Assembly: GCA_937995535.1 (NCBI GenBank)
Contig: CALKJU010000022.1
Span: forward strand, 1 to 64,000
DNA length: 64,000 nt
Reading direction: 5' to 3'
Origin: an uncultured Alphaproteobacteria bacterium
GTDB lineage: Bacteria > Pseudomonadota > Alphaproteobacteria > Geminicoccales > Geminicoccaceae
Made by a program: the position numbers and the translations under genes. This document shows positions 39,111-47,643 of this stretch, one piece after another. The notes under the pieces were generated by a model. That model was not told the origin of the DNA and did no database searches. It saw only the letters and a list, made by a program, of their open reading frames with translations. Positions within the stretch are counted from its first letter, which is position 1. Every line of letters starts with the position of its first letter.

Positions 39111-40009
39111 GGTCGACCGCGCCGCGCCGCGAGCCCGAGGCGATCGGCCTGATCGAGGCGATCGTCCGCCGCCTGCGCGGGCTCGGCGGCCGCGACAGCG
39201 ACGCCGGCGGTCTGCGCGAGGCGCTCGAGAACCTGATCGAGGAGCAGGAGGACGGCGACCAGCTCGGCGAGGATGCGCGCGAGCTGGTCCGCAACGCCTT
39301 GAGCTTCGCCGATCTGCGCGTCGACGACGTGATGGTCCCGCGCGCCGACATCAAGGCGGTCCCGGTCGAGGCGACCCTGCCCGAGGTGGTGGCGGCGCTA
39401 CGCGCGTCCGGCCACAGCCGCCTCGTCGTCTATCGCGGCTCGCTCGACGACGTGGTGGGCGTGATCGCGGTGCGCGACCTGCTGCCCTTCTGGGGCGACG
39501 GGGCGGAGTTCCTGCTCGAGCGGGTGATGCGGCCGATCCTGATCGTGCCGCCGTCGATGCGCGTCCTCGACCTGCTGATCGAGATGCGCGCCAAGCGTTC
39601 GCAGATGGCGGTCGTGGTCGACGAGTTCGGCGGCACCGACGGCCTCGTCACGCTCGAGGACATGATCGAGGAGATCGTCGGTGAGCTGAGCGAGGAGCAG
39701 GACAAGAACCACGACCCGCAGCTCGTCGCCAACCCCGACGGGACCCTCGACGTCGACGCCCGCTACTATCTCGAGGATCTGGAGGAGCGGCTCGGCCTGG
39801 AGCTGCTCGACGCCGAGGAGCGCGACGAGATCGACACCCTCGGCGGGCTGATCTTCCACCTGCTCGACCGGGTGCCGGCCAAGGGCGAGATCGTGGCGCA
39901 TCCGTCCGGCCTGAGGCTCGAGGTGCTCGAGGCTGGGCCGCGGCGCGTCGGGCGGGTGCGGATCCATCCGCTGCGGCCCGCCCAAGGTGCCGAGGCGCGT
40001 GACGGCTGA
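39107..40009 (+). CDS. corC: CBS-domain transporter-associated protein (CorC/HlyC family)
   Basis: A 300-residue soluble protein with paired CBS domains (about 65-195; VDDVMVPRADIKAVPVEATL and VMRPILIVPPSMRVLDLLIEM) and a C-terminal CorC_HlyC domain (about 215-295; LDVDARYYLEDLEERLGLEL, RVGRVRI). The loop VVDEFGGTDGLVTLEDMIEEIVGE is diagnostic. It is implicated in Mg/Co efflux with CorA or in membrane stress responses; no transmembrane part is present. The start is ATG 39107, overlapping ybeY by 4 bp. lnt begins before its stop. Confidence 0.92.
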   Translation: MRSTAPRREPEAIGLIEAIVRRLRGLGGRDSDAGGLREALENLIEEQEDGDQLGEDARELVRNALSFADLRVDDVMVPRADIKAVPVEATLPEVVAALRASGHSRLVVYRGSLDDVVGVIAVRDLLPFWGDGAEFLLERVMRPILIVPPSMRVLDLLIEMRAKRSQMAVVVDEFGGTDGLVTLEDMIEEIVGELSEEQDKNHDPQLVANPDGTLDVDARYYLEDLEERLGLELLDAEERDEIDTLGGLIFHLLDRVPAKGEIVAHPSGLRLEVLEAGPRRVGRVRIHPLRPAQGAEARDG

Positions 40010-41624
40010 GCGCCGTGCCGGCGGCAGCGCCGCGGCCCGGCCTCCGGCCCCGCGCTGGCTGCCGCTGCTCGGCTTGCCGCTCGGCGCCGTCGCGGCCCTC
40101 GCCCTGCCGCCGCTCAACATCCTCCCGGCGCTGCTCGCCTTCGCCGCGCTGCTCTTGCTGTTGCGGCGGGCGCGGTCGTGGCGCGGCGCGTTCGCCGTCG
40201 GCTGGTGGTTCGGCTTCGGCTGGTTCCTCGCCGGCCTCTACTGGATCGCGATCGCGTTCTACGCCGACGCCGAGCGGTTCGGCGCGCTCGCCGTGCCGGC
40301 CACCGTCCTGCTCTGCGCCGGGCTCGCCCTGTTCCACGGTCTCGCCACCCTGGCGGTGGCGTCGGTGCGCTGGCTGAGCGCGCGGGCCGAAGCCTTCGCC
40401 CTTGCCGTGGCGCTGATGCTCGCCGAGCTCGTGCGCGGCACTCCGGGCCTGTCGTTCCCGTGGAACCCGGTGGCGCTCGCCTGGTCCGCGGTCGACCCGC
40501 TGCTGCAGAGCGTCGCCTGGATCGGCCAGAGCGGGCTCGGCCTCGTCACCCTGGTCGCGGCCATCCTCCCGGCGACGCTGCTCTCGGCGCGCGGCCGCCG
40601 CCGCTGGGTGCTGCCGGCCCTGGCGCTGGCCGGCCTGGCCGGGCTCTACGCGGCCGGTCGGGCGCGTCTGCTCGAGGCTCCACCGGCCGCGCTCGACGCG
40701 CCCGTGGTGCGCGTCGTCCAGGGCAATGTCCCGCAGGACCTCAAATGGGACGCGGCGCGCCGTCAGGAATGGTTCCTCCGCCACCTCGCCTTGAGCCAGC
40801 AGGGCGACGCCGCCCCGCAGGTCGTGGTCTGGCCGGAGACGGCCGTGCCGTTCCTGCTCGAGCGCGATCCGGACGGGCGGGCCGCCCTGGCGACGGCGGT
40901 GCCGCCTGACGGCTGGCTGCTCACCGGCGGCAACAGCTACGACGACGGCGTCGAGCCGCCGGTCGCCCACAACAGCCTGTTCGCGGTCGACGCGGACGGT
41001 CGGCTGCATGCGCGCTACGACAAAGTCGATCTCGTGCCGTTCGGCGAGTTCCTGCCCTTCCGGCGCGTCCTGGAGCGGGTCGGGCTGGAGCGTCTGGCGG
41101 TCGGCAGCATCGACTTCAGCCCCGGCCCGGGGCGGATGACCATCGCCCTGCCCGATCTGCCCCCGTTCAGCGCCCTGATCTGCTACGAGGCGATCTTCCC
41201 GCGCGCGGCGACCGCCAGCCATGCGCGGCCCGGCTGGCTCGTCAACGTCACCAACGATGCCTGGTTCGGGCGGAGCAGCGGACCGTACCAGCATCTGGCG
41301 ATGGCGCGGCTGCGCGCGATCGAGGAGGGTCTGCCGCTGGTGCGCGCCGCGAACACCGGGATCTCGGCGATCGTCGACAGCCACGGGCGAACTGTGGCCG
41401 AGCTGCCGCTCGGCCGGACCGGCACCCTGGAGTCGCCCCTGCCGCCGGCCCTGCCGCTACCCCCGCCGGTCCGCGCCTGGGGCGCCTGGATCACGCTCGC
41501 CCTCTTGGCGCTGGTGGCGTCGGCGAGCGCGGCGCTGGAGGCGCGGGCGCGGGCCCGGCGGCAGCGCGGCCTCGCCCGCAAGAAGGGCGTCGCCGTCGTG
41601 GCGGCACGGGCCGATGCGGGCTAG
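39987..41624 (+). CDS. lnt: Apolipoprotein N-acyltransferase
   Basis: A 545-residue inner-membrane enzyme that adds the third acyl chain to lipoproteins. Six to eight N-terminal hydrophobic segments are followed by a periplasmic nitrilase-like domain with the catalytic triad in VWPETAVPF (Glu), YDKVDLVPFGEF (Lys) and ALICYEAIFP (Cys), and a final membrane helix. It starts at GTG 39987 or GTG 39999, both overlapping the end of corC. It is the last large gene of the miaB operon; the HTH gene begins 11 bases before its stop. Confidence 0.93.
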   Translation: MPRRVTAERRAGGSAAARPPAPRWLPLLGLPLGAVAALALPPLNILPALLAFAALLLLLRRARSWRGAFAVGWWFGFGWFLAGLYWIAIAFYADAERFGALAVPATVLLCAGLALFHGLATLAVASVRWLSARAEAFALAVALMLAELVRGTPGLSFPWNPVALAWSAVDPLLQSVAWIGQSGLGLVTLVAAILPATLLSARGRRRWVLPALALAGLAGLYAAGRARLLEAPPAALDAPVVRVVQGNVPQDLKWDAARRQEWFLRHLALSQQGDAAPQVVVWPETAVPFLLERDPDGRAALATAVPPDGWLLTGGNSYDDGVEPPVAHNSLFAVDADGRLHARYDKVDLVPFGEFLPFRRVLERVGLERLAVGSIDFSPGPGRMTIALPDLPPFSALICYEAIFPRAATASHARPGWLVNVTNDAWFGRSSGPYQHLAMARLRAIEEGLPLVRAANTGISAIVDSHGRTVAELPLGRTGTLESPLPPALPLPPPVRAWGAWITLALLALVASASAALEARARARRQRGLARKKGVAVVAARADAG

Positions 41625-42051
41625 CCCGCGGCCGGTCGATGTGCATGTCGGGCGGCGCCTGCGCGAGCGGCGCACGCTGCTCGGCATGAGCCAGGAGCGC
41701 CTGGCCGAGCTGCTCGGCGTGACCTACCAGCAGGTGCAGAAGTACGAGCGCGGCGCCAATCGGATCGGCTCCAGCCGACTGCACGACATCGCCCGCTTCC
41801 TCGACGTCCCGGTCGCCTGGTTCTTCGCCGGGCTCGACGAGCCGGAGAGCCGGGTGCCGGGCCTCGCCGAGAGTCCCGCCGTCTTCACCTTCGACGCGCC
41901 GGCACCACCCCAGCCGCCGCCGCGCGAGACGGCCGAGCTGGTGCGTGCCTTCAGCGCGATCCGCGAACCCGAGGTACGCCGGCGCCTGGTCGACCTCGTC
42001 AGGACCCTCGCCGCCGTGTCGCGCCGCGACGGCAAGCCCGGCTCGGCTTGA
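41614..42051 (+). CDS. XRE-type helix-turn-helix regulator
   Basis: A 145-residue regulator. An N-terminal HTH_3 domain ([38 protein letters not shown]) is followed by a Pro-rich linker and a C-terminal helix with [16 protein letters not shown]. The same short HTH gene between lnt and metK is widespread in alphaproteobacteria, where some homologues influence metabolism or growth phase genes. ATG 41614 overlaps lnt by 11 bp. Its targets are not evident, but the adjacent metK promoter region is an obvious candidate. Confidence 0.88.
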   Translation: MRASPRPVDVHVGRRLRERRTLLGMSQERLAELLGVTYQQVQKYERGANRIGSSRLHDIARFLDVPVAWFFAGLDEPESRVPGLAESPAVFTFDAPAPPQPPPRETAELVRAFSAIREPEVRRRLVDLVRTLAAVSRRDGKPGSA

Positions 42052-42076
42052 CCCCTGGCCGGCGCACCACCTAAAC
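42048..42076 (+). promoter_or_regulatory. Candidate metK promoter
   Basis: TTGACC (42048-42053) and CTAAAC (42071-42076) with a 17-bp spacer lie at the end of the HTH gene. Transcription would start near 42083 and leave a leader of about 83 nt before the metK ATG. Confidence 0.45.
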
Positions 42077-42166
42077 AGCGCCGCCGCTCGACCCGGTCGC
42101 TGCCGTCGGCACCCGGGAACCTGCACCTTAACCCCGCTTTCGCGCGCTTCTGAGGAGACACGCCCG

Positions 42167-43348
42167 ATGGCTGCCGCGGACTACCTGTTCACGAGCGAGT
42201 CGGTGTCCGAGGGGCATCCCGACAAGGTCTGCGACCGGATCTCGGACGAGGTGGTCGACCTGCTGCTCGGCGAGTATCCCGAGGCGCGGGTCGCGTGCGA
42301 GACCTTGGCCACGACCAACCGCGTCGTCATCGCCGGCGAGGTGCGACCCGGGCCGGAGAGTAAGATCGACAACGAGCTGATCGCCCATACCGCGCGCCAG
42401 GCGATCAAGGCGATCGGCTACGAGCAGCCGGGCTTCCACTGGCACGAGGCGCGGATCGAGGTGCTGCTGCACGAGCAGTCGCCGGACATCGCCCAGGGCG
42501 TCGACGCGGACAAGGCCAAGGACAAGGACGAGGGCGCCGGCGACCAGGGCATCATGTTCGGTTATGCCTGCGACGAGACGCCCGAGCTGATGCCGGCGCC
42601 GATCCTCTACGCGCACCGCATCCTGCGACTGATGGCCGAGGACCGCCACGCCGGCAAGCTGCCGGAGCTCGGCCCCGATGCGAAGAGCCAGGTCACGCTG
42701 CGCTATGTCGACGGCCGGCCGGTCGAGGTCACCAGCATCGTCGTCTCGACCCAGCACGGCGAGCAGGTCAGCCAGGCGCGCGTACACGAGATCGCCAAGG
42801 CCTATGCCCGCCGCGTGTTGCCCGCGGCGTGGCTCACGGAAAAGACCGAGTTCTTCATCAATCCAACGGGCAAGTTCGTGGTTGGCGGGCCCGACGGCGA
42901 TGCCGGGCTGACCGGCCGCAAGATCATCGTCGACACCTATGGCGGCGCCGCGCCGCATGGCGGTGGAGCCTTCTCCGGCAAGGATCCGACCAAGGTGGAC
43001 CGGTCGGCGGCCTATGCCGCCCGCTATCTCGCCAAGAACGTGGTCGCCGCCGGGCTCGCCAGGCGCTGCGTGATCCAGCTCGCCTACGCGATCGGCGTCG
43101 CCCGGCCGCTCTCGATCTACGTCGACACCTACGGCACCGGCGAGGTCGACGAGGTCCGTCTCGGCACGCTGCTGAACGAGATCATGAACCTGAGCCCGCG
43201 CGGCATCCGCGAGCATCTCAAGCTCAACCGGCCGATCTACGCGCGGACCGCGGCCTACGGCCATTTCGGCCGCGAGCCCGACGCCGAGGGCGGCTTCTCC
43301 TGGGAGAAGACCGATCTGGTCGACGCGCTGCGGCGCTCCTTCAACTGA
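42167..43348 (+). CDS. metK: S-adenosylmethionine synthetase
   Basis: A 393-residue enzyme making SAM from methionine and ATP. Signatures include [16 protein letters not shown] (ATP/metal binding), [19 protein letters not shown], and the P-loop-like [25 protein letters not shown] 42167 follows GAGGAGA. Length and landmarks are complete. The 83-nt leader contains a small GC hairpin around CCCGG...CCGGG (about 42093-42118), but I could not match it to a known SAM riboswitch. Confidence 0.95.
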   Translation: MAAADYLFTSESVSEGHPDKVCDRISDEVVDLLLGEYPEARVACETLATTNRVVIAGEVRPGPESKIDNELIAHTARQAIKAIGYEQPGFHWHEARIEVLLHEQSPDIAQGVDADKAKDKDEGAGDQGIMFGYACDETPELMPAPILYAHRILRLMAEDRHAGKLPELGPDAKSQVTLRYVDGRPVEVTSIVVSTQHGEQVSQARVHEIAKAYARRVLPAAWLTEKTEFFINPTGKFVVGGPDGDAGLTGRKIIVDTYGGAAPHGGGAFSGKDPTKVDRSAAYAARYLAKNVVAAGLARRCVIQLAYAIGVARPLSIYVDTYGTGEVDEVRLGTLLNEIMNLSPRGIREHLKLNRPIYARTAAYGHFGREPDAEGGFSWEKTDLVDALRRSFN

Positions 43349-43373
43349 TCCGGGCGGCCCGGCGCGCCGGCAG

Positions 43374-44024
43374 ATCTGGGGCCGGCGCAGCGGCCCGACG
43401 CTGCGCCGCGGTCGGCGCGAGGCTCTGGCGACGCTTCTGCCCCGCCTCGGCTTCACGCTGCCCGCGGAAGGCCCGCTCGACCCGCGCGCGCTCTTCGGGG
43501 CACCGGTGCGCGAGGTCTGGCTCGAGATCGGCTTCGGCGGCGGCGAGCATCTGCTGGCCCAGGCCGTGGCGCAGCCCGAGGTCGGCCTGATCGGCGTCGA
43601 GCCGTTCCTCGGCGGGGTGGCGCGTCTGCTGGCCGAGGCCGGCGCCCGCGGCCTGCACAATGTCCGCGTCCTGGTCGACGACGCCCGACTGCTCCTCGCG
43701 GCCCTGCCCGACGGCTCGATCGGCCGCCTGTTCGTGCTGTTTCCCGATCCCTGGCCGAAGCTGCGCCATCACAAGCGGCGGATCGTCAACCCGGCGACGG
43801 TGGCGGCGATGGCCCGTGTCCTGGTACCCGGCGGGGAGCTGCGCCTCGCCACCGACGATCCGGACTACGCCGCGGCGATGGAGCACGCCCTCGGCGCCGA
43901 GCCGCGTCTGACCTTCTCGCGTCTCCCGCAACGTCCGGGCGACTGGCCTGGCACGCGCTACGAGGCGAAGGCGCTCGCCGCCGGCCGCACGCCGGTGTGG
44001 CTGCGGGCGGAGCGTCGTCCGTGA
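43374..44024 (+). CDS. trmB: tRNA (guanine-N7)-methyltransferase (start unclear)
   Basis: SAM-dependent methyltransferase forming m7G46 in tRNA. The core is complete: VWLEIGFGGGEHLLAQAV (SAM binding), RLFVLFPDPWPKLRHHKRRI (TrmB hallmark) and GTRYEAKAL at the C-terminus. Conserved N-terminal sequence (WGRRSGPTLRRGRREAL, LPRLGF, LDPRALFG) is present in frame upstream of the first conventional start, GTG 43506. No ATG, GTG or TTG precedes it in this frame, even into metK. The start given, ATC 43374, marks where similarity begins and is provisional. Either a non-standard start or a small frameshift near 43350-43370 is involved. Its TGA overlaps the next GTG. Confidence 0.85.
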   Translation: MWGRRSGPTLRRGRREALATLLPRLGFTLPAEGPLDPRALFGAPVREVWLEIGFGGGEHLLAQAVAQPEVGLIGVEPFLGGVARLLAEAGARGLHNVRVLVDDARLLLAALPDGSIGRLFVLFPDPWPKLRHHKRRIVNPATVAAMARVLVPGGELRLATDDPDYAAAMEHALGAEPRLTFSRLPQRPGDWPGTRYEAKALAAGRTPVWLRAERRP

Positions 44025-44743
44025 TCGTCCAATGCTGCCTCAACGGCGCCCGGCCCGTCGACTGGCATCCGCGCCTGCCGGTCACTGTCGAGGCGATCGT
44101 CGCCGAGGCGGTCGCCGCGGTTGCTGCCGGCGCGGCCGAGCTGCACCTGCACGTTCGCGGTCCTGACGGCGCGGAGACGCTCGCCCCGGCAGCGGTCGAC
44201 ACCACGGTCGCGGCGCTGCGCGCAGTGCTCCCCGGCACGCTGCTCGGCGTCAGCACCGGCGCCTGGATCGAGCGCGACGACGACCGCCGCCTCGCCTGCA
44301 TCGCCGGCTGGCAGGCCTTGCCGGACCACGCCTCGGTCAACCTCGCCGAGCCTGGTGCTCCGGCGGTGCTCGAGCTGCTGCACCGGCGCGGCATCGCCAT
44401 CGAGGCGGGCCTCGCCAGCGTCGCCGATGCCGAGCGGCTGGTCCGCCTCGGCCTCGCGCCGCGCGCGCTGCGCATCCTGATCGAGATCGACCTGCCGCAG
44501 CTCGAGGAGGCACTGGCAGCGGCCGAGGCGATCCGCGCTGTCCTGGCGCGCGCCGGGATCGCCAAGCCGATCCTCCTGCACGGCTTCGACGGCACCGTAT
44601 GGCCGTTCGTCGCGCATGCCGCGACACACCGCCTCTCGACCCGCGTCGGCCTCGAGGACGGCGCCACCTTGCCCGACGGCAGCAGCGCCGCGTCGAACGC
44701 CGCACTCGTCGCCGCCGCTTGCGCCGTCCTGCGAGGGGCCTGA
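44021..44743 (+). CDS. BKACE (3-keto-5-aminohexanoate cleavage enzyme-like, DUF849) protein
   Basis: A 240-residue protein of the beta-keto acid cleavage enzyme family, zinc TIM barrels that cleave beta-keto acids with acetyl-CoA. Family segments are IVQCCLNGARPVDWHPRLPVT, AAELHLHVRGPDGAETL (zinc-binding His-x-His), and VSTGAWIERDD. The C-terminus (HRLSTRVGLEDGATLPDGSSAASNAALV) matches the BKACE pattern. It is shorter than typical members (270-310). It starts at GTG 44021, overlapping trmB by 4 bp (GTGA), and sits unusually inside the conserved trmB-rimP neighbourhood. The substrate is unknown. Confidence 0.8.
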   Translation: MIVQCCLNGARPVDWHPRLPVTVEAIVAEAVAAVAAGAAELHLHVRGPDGAETLAPAAVDTTVAALRAVLPGTLLGVSTGAWIERDDDRRLACIAGWQALPDHASVNLAEPGAPAVLELLHRRGIAIEAGLASVADAERLVRLGLAPRALRILIEIDLPQLEEALAAAEAIRAVLARAGIAKPILLHGFDGTVWPFVAHAATHRLSTRVGLEDGATLPDGSSAASNAALVAAACAVLRGA

Positions 44744-44799
44744 CCGTGGCGGTGCGGCAGGGCGCGGGCGGGTCCCGGCGCGCGCCGACGCGCTGCCCC

Positions 44800-44828
44800 T
44801 TGCGCGACGGCGCTGGGCTCGTCATATA
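44800..44828 (+). promoter_or_regulatory. Promoter of the rimP-nusA-infB operon
   Basis: TTGCGC (44800-44805) and CATATA (44823-44828) are 17 bp apart. The predicted start point, near 44835, coincides with the first base pair of the rimP leader structure at 44837, which supports both assignments. Confidence 0.55.
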
Positions 44829-44836
44829 GGCGCCAT

Positions 44837-44895
44837 TCCCAACCGACGAGAGCCGGCGGAGAGTGGGTTGAAACCCGCTCCGATCGGCGTTGGGA
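44837..44895 (+). promoter_or_regulatory. rimP leader RNA element
   Basis: Outer stem TCCCAAC (44837-44843) pairs perfectly with GTTGGGA (44889-44895). Inside, GCCG/CGGC and a hairpin GAGTGGGTT / AACCCGCTC (44861-44869 with 44872-44880, one U-G wobble) with the GAGAGTGGG run match the alphaproteobacterial rimP-leader motif as I remember it. The closing strand ends just before the rimP ATG and would mask its ribosome site. Confidence 0.65.
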
Positions 44896-44897
44896 CG

Positions 44898-45416
44898 ATG
44901 CGCACGGGAGAGCCGACCGTTACCACCATCGCCGAGCTGATCGAGCCTGCCGTTCGCGATCTCGGCTTCGAGCTCGTTCAGGTCCGCTTCATGAAGGGCA
45001 GCGGCAGCACGACCCTGCAGGTGATGGCCGAGCCGCTCGACCATTCGCGGCCGATGACGGTCGAGGACTGCGCGGAGATCAGCTACGCGGTCTCGGCGAC
45101 GCTCGACGTCGCCGATCCGATCGCCAGCGCCTACCGCCTCGAGGTGACCTCCCCGGGGATCGACCGGCCATTGGTCAAGGCGGCGGACTATGCGCGCTTC
45201 GCCGGCTCGCCGGTGCGCGTCGAGCTGGCCGAGCCGCTCGCCGGGCGCAAGCGCTTTCGGGGCCGTCTCGTCGGCTGCGAGGGCGGCGAGGTCGTGCTCG
45301 AGGTCGACGGTGAGCGCCTCGCCCTGCCGCTCGCCGGAATCACCAAGGCGAGGCTCGCCGTGGCGGAGAGCCTGGTCGGCGGACGCAAGCCACCGCCACG
45401 GCGTCGCCGGTCGTAA
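44898..45416 (+). CDS. rimP: Ribosome maturation factor RimP
   Basis: A 172-residue factor for 30S assembly. The N-terminal domain shows IAELIEPAVRDLGFELVQVRF, and VEDCAEISYAVSATLDVADPI with YRLEVTSPGIDRPL is the family signature, followed by a C-terminal SH3-like domain and a basic tail (GGRKPPPRRRRS). ATG 44898 is chosen; an in-frame TTG at 44868 with GGAG upstream is a possible alternative but lies inside the leader hairpin. nusA begins 11 bases downstream. It is the first gene of the translation/transcription operon. Confidence 0.92.
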   Translation: MRTGEPTVTTIAELIEPAVRDLGFELVQVRFMKGSGSTTLQVMAEPLDHSRPMTVEDCAEISYAVSATLDVADPIASAYRLEVTSPGIDRPLVKAADYARFAGSPVRVELAEPLAGRKRFRGRLVGCEGGEVVLEVDGERLALPLAGITKARLAVAESLVGGRKPPPRRRRS

Positions 45417-45427
45417 GGAACGGGCCG

Positions 45428-46987
45428 ATGGATACCGGATTGTCGCTGAATCGTGCCGAGCTGCTGCGGGTCGCCGAGGCGGTCGCCCAGGAGAAGGGGA
45501 TCACCTCGGGCGAGGTCATGGACGCCATGGAGCAGGCGATGCAGACCGCCGCCCGGCGCAAGTACGGTCAGGAGCACGAGATCCGTGCCGAGATCGACCG
45601 CAAGACCGGCGAGATCCGCCTGTGGCGGGTCCTCGAGGCGGTCGAGCAGGTCGAGGACTACACCAAACAGATCGCGCTCGAAGTGGCCCAGGCGCGCAAT
45701 CCCGCGGCACAGCTCGGCGACGAGATCTGGGAGCCGCTGCCGCCGATCGACATGGGCCGCATCGCCGCGCAGAGCGCCAAGCAGGTCATCGTCCAGAAGG
45801 TCCGCGAATACGAACGCGAGCGGCAGTACAACGAGTTCAAGGACCGCATCGGCGAGATCATCGTCGGCGAGGTCAAGCGGATGGAGCACGGCAACGTGCT
45901 GGTCGACCTCGGCCGGGCCGAGGCGATCGTCCGTCGCGACGAGCTGATCCCGCGCGAGAGCTTCCGCAACAAGGACCGGATCCGCGCCTATCTCTACGAC
46001 GTCCGCCACGAGCTGCGCGGACCGCAGATCTTCCTCTCCCGCACCCACCCGCAGTTCATGGCCAAGCTGTTCGAGCAGGAGGTGCCGGAGATCTACGACG
46101 GCATCATCGAGATCAAGGCGGTCGCCCGCGACCCGGGGAGCCGCGCCAAGATCGCGGTGATCTCGAAGGACAGCAGCATCGACCCGGTTGGTGCCTGCGT
46201 CGGCATGCGCGGCAGCCGGGTCCAGGCCGTGGTCCAGGAGCTGTCCGGCGAGAAGGTCGACATCATCCCCTGGTCGGCCGACCCGGCGACGTTCGTCGTC
46301 AACGCGCTGGCCCCGGCCGAGGTGTCCAAGGTGGTCCTCGATCCGGACAATCGCCGGATCGAGGTGATCGTACCCGACTACATGCAGCATATCGCGATCG
46401 GCCGACGCGGCCAGAACGTCCGGCTTGCCTCGCAGCTCACCGGCTGGGACATCGACATCGTCTCGGAGACCGAGGACAGCGAGCGGCGTGCGCGCGAGTT
46501 CCGCGAGCTGACCGAGCTGTTCATGAACGAGCTCAATGTCGAGGAGGTGATCGCCCAGCTGCTCGCGACCGAGGGCTTCACGAGCGTCGACGAGCTGGCC
46601 TACGCCGAGGTCGAGGAGCTGGCGCAGATCCAGGGCTTCGACGAGGAGATCGCGCAGGCGCTGCACGACCGCGCCGCTGCCTGGGTCGAGGAGCGTGACG
46701 AGAAGCTGCGCCAGGAAGCCGCCGAACTCGGCATCGCCGAGGACCTGATGGGCTTCGAGCGGCTCGATCTGCAGACCATCGTGGCGCTCGGCCGGGCCGG
46801 TGTCCGCTCGCTCGAGGACTTCGCCGACCTCGCCGCCGACGAGTTGGTCGAGATGCTGCCGCAGGCCGGGCTGACCCAGGAGATCGCCGGCGACCTGATC
46901 ATGGACGCGCGGATCCGGCTCGGTTGGATCGAGCCGGCGGCGGCCGAGCCGGCCGCCGCGGAGCTGGCGGAGCAGCCGGCCGGGTGA
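45428..46987 (+). CDS. nusA: Transcription termination/antitermination factor NusA
   Basis: A 519-residue RNA polymerase-binding factor. In order: an N-terminal domain (1-130) that binds polymerase, an S1 domain (about 135-200; IGEIIVGEVKRMEHGNVLVDLG), two KH domains (about 230-345; VGACVGMRGSRVQAVVQELSGEKVDI and HIAIGRRGQNVRLASQL), then two acidic repeats (NusA C-terminal HhH type, about 360-500). It pauses and processes transcription complexes. Its stop overlaps the GTG of the YlxR-type gene. Gene order is as in most bacteria. Confidence 0.95.
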   Translation: MDTGLSLNRAELLRVAEAVAQEKGITSGEVMDAMEQAMQTAARRKYGQEHEIRAEIDRKTGEIRLWRVLEAVEQVEDYTKQIALEVAQARNPAAQLGDEIWEPLPPIDMGRIAAQSAKQVIVQKVREYERERQYNEFKDRIGEIIVGEVKRMEHGNVLVDLGRAEAIVRRDELIPRESFRNKDRIRAYLYDVRHELRGPQIFLSRTHPQFMAKLFEQEVPEIYDGIIEIKAVARDPGSRAKIAVISKDSSIDPVGACVGMRGSRVQAVVQELSGEKVDIIPWSADPATFVVNALAPAEVSKVVLDPDNRRIEVIVPDYMQHIAIGRRGQNVRLASQLTGWDIDIVSETEDSERRAREFRELTELFMNELNVEEVIAQLLATEGFTSVDELAYAEVEELAQIQGFDEEIAQALHDRAAAWVEERDEKLRQEAAELGIAEDLMGFERLDLQTIVALGRAGVRSLEDFADLAADELVEMLPQAGLTQEIAGDLIMDARIRLGWIEPAAAEPAAAELAEQPAG

Positions 46988-47643
46988 GCGAGTTCGCGGC
47001 GCTGATCGAGGAGGACCCGGCGACGGGTAACACGCGCCGCTGCGTGGCGAGCCGCCGCGCGCTGCCGCGCGAGCGGCTGGTCCGCTTCGTCGTCGATCCG
47101 GCGGGCGAGGTGCGGCCCGACGTCGCCGCGCGCCTGCCGGGGCGAGGCGTCTGGCTCACCGCCGAGCGTGGTGCTATAAGCACGGCGGTTGCCAAGGGGC
47201 TGTTCGGCAAGGCCGCGCGTCGGCGCGTCCAGGTCGCAGCCGATCTCGCCGACCAGGTCGAGCGGATGCTGGTCCGGCGCTGCCAGGACCTGCTCGGACT
47301 GGCGCGTCGGGCCGGCCAGCTCGTCGCGGGCTTCGACCAGGTGGCCGATGCGCTGCGCCACCGGCGGGTGGCGGTGTTGGTGGCGGCGGCGGACGGCGCG
47401 CCCGAGGGTCGCCGCAAGCTGCGCGCGCTGGCCGGTGCGGTCCCGCTGATCGAGCTGCTCGACCGGCGGGAGCTCGGCAGTGCGATCGGCCGCGACGAGG
47501 TCGTCCACCTGGCGGTGCTGCCGGGCGGGTTGGCCGAGCGCTTGCGGCACGAGGCGGCGCGTCTCGCGGGCTTCCGCGTGGCGGTGCCGGGGATCGACGA
47601 CAAGGATGCGGACGTAGGGGCAGAGGAACCGAGCGCAGAATGA
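46984..47643 (+). CDS. YlxR (RnpM-like) - L7Ae-type RNA-binding fusion protein
   Basis: A 219-residue fusion of two nucleic-acid-binding modules found as neighbours (ylxR-ylxQ) in firmicutes. Residues about 5-85 are the DUF448/YlxR domain ([32 protein letters not shown]), and residues about 100-200 resemble an L7Ae/YlxQ fold ([19 protein letters not shown]). YlxR (RnpM) binds RNase P RNA in B. subtilis; the role in alphaproteobacteria is less clear. It starts at GTG 46984 (GTGA overlap with nusA) and its TGA overlaps the infB ATG. Confidence 0.88.
   Translation: MSEFAALIEEDPATGNTRRCVASRRALPRERLVRFVVDPAGEVRPDVAARLPGRGVWLTAERGAISTAVAKGLFGKAARRRVQVAADLADQVERMLVRRCQDLLGLARRAGQLVAGFDQVADALRHRRVAVLVAAADGAPEGRRKLRALAGAVPLIELLDRRELGSAIGRDEVVHLAVLPGGLAERLRHEAARLAGFRVAVPGIDDKDADVGAEEPSAE

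Noticed and set aside
42077-42166. A SAM-II or SAM/SAH riboswitch before metK
   Set aside because: The leader does not contain the conserved loop and pseudoknot sequences I know for these classes; only generic GC pairing is visible.
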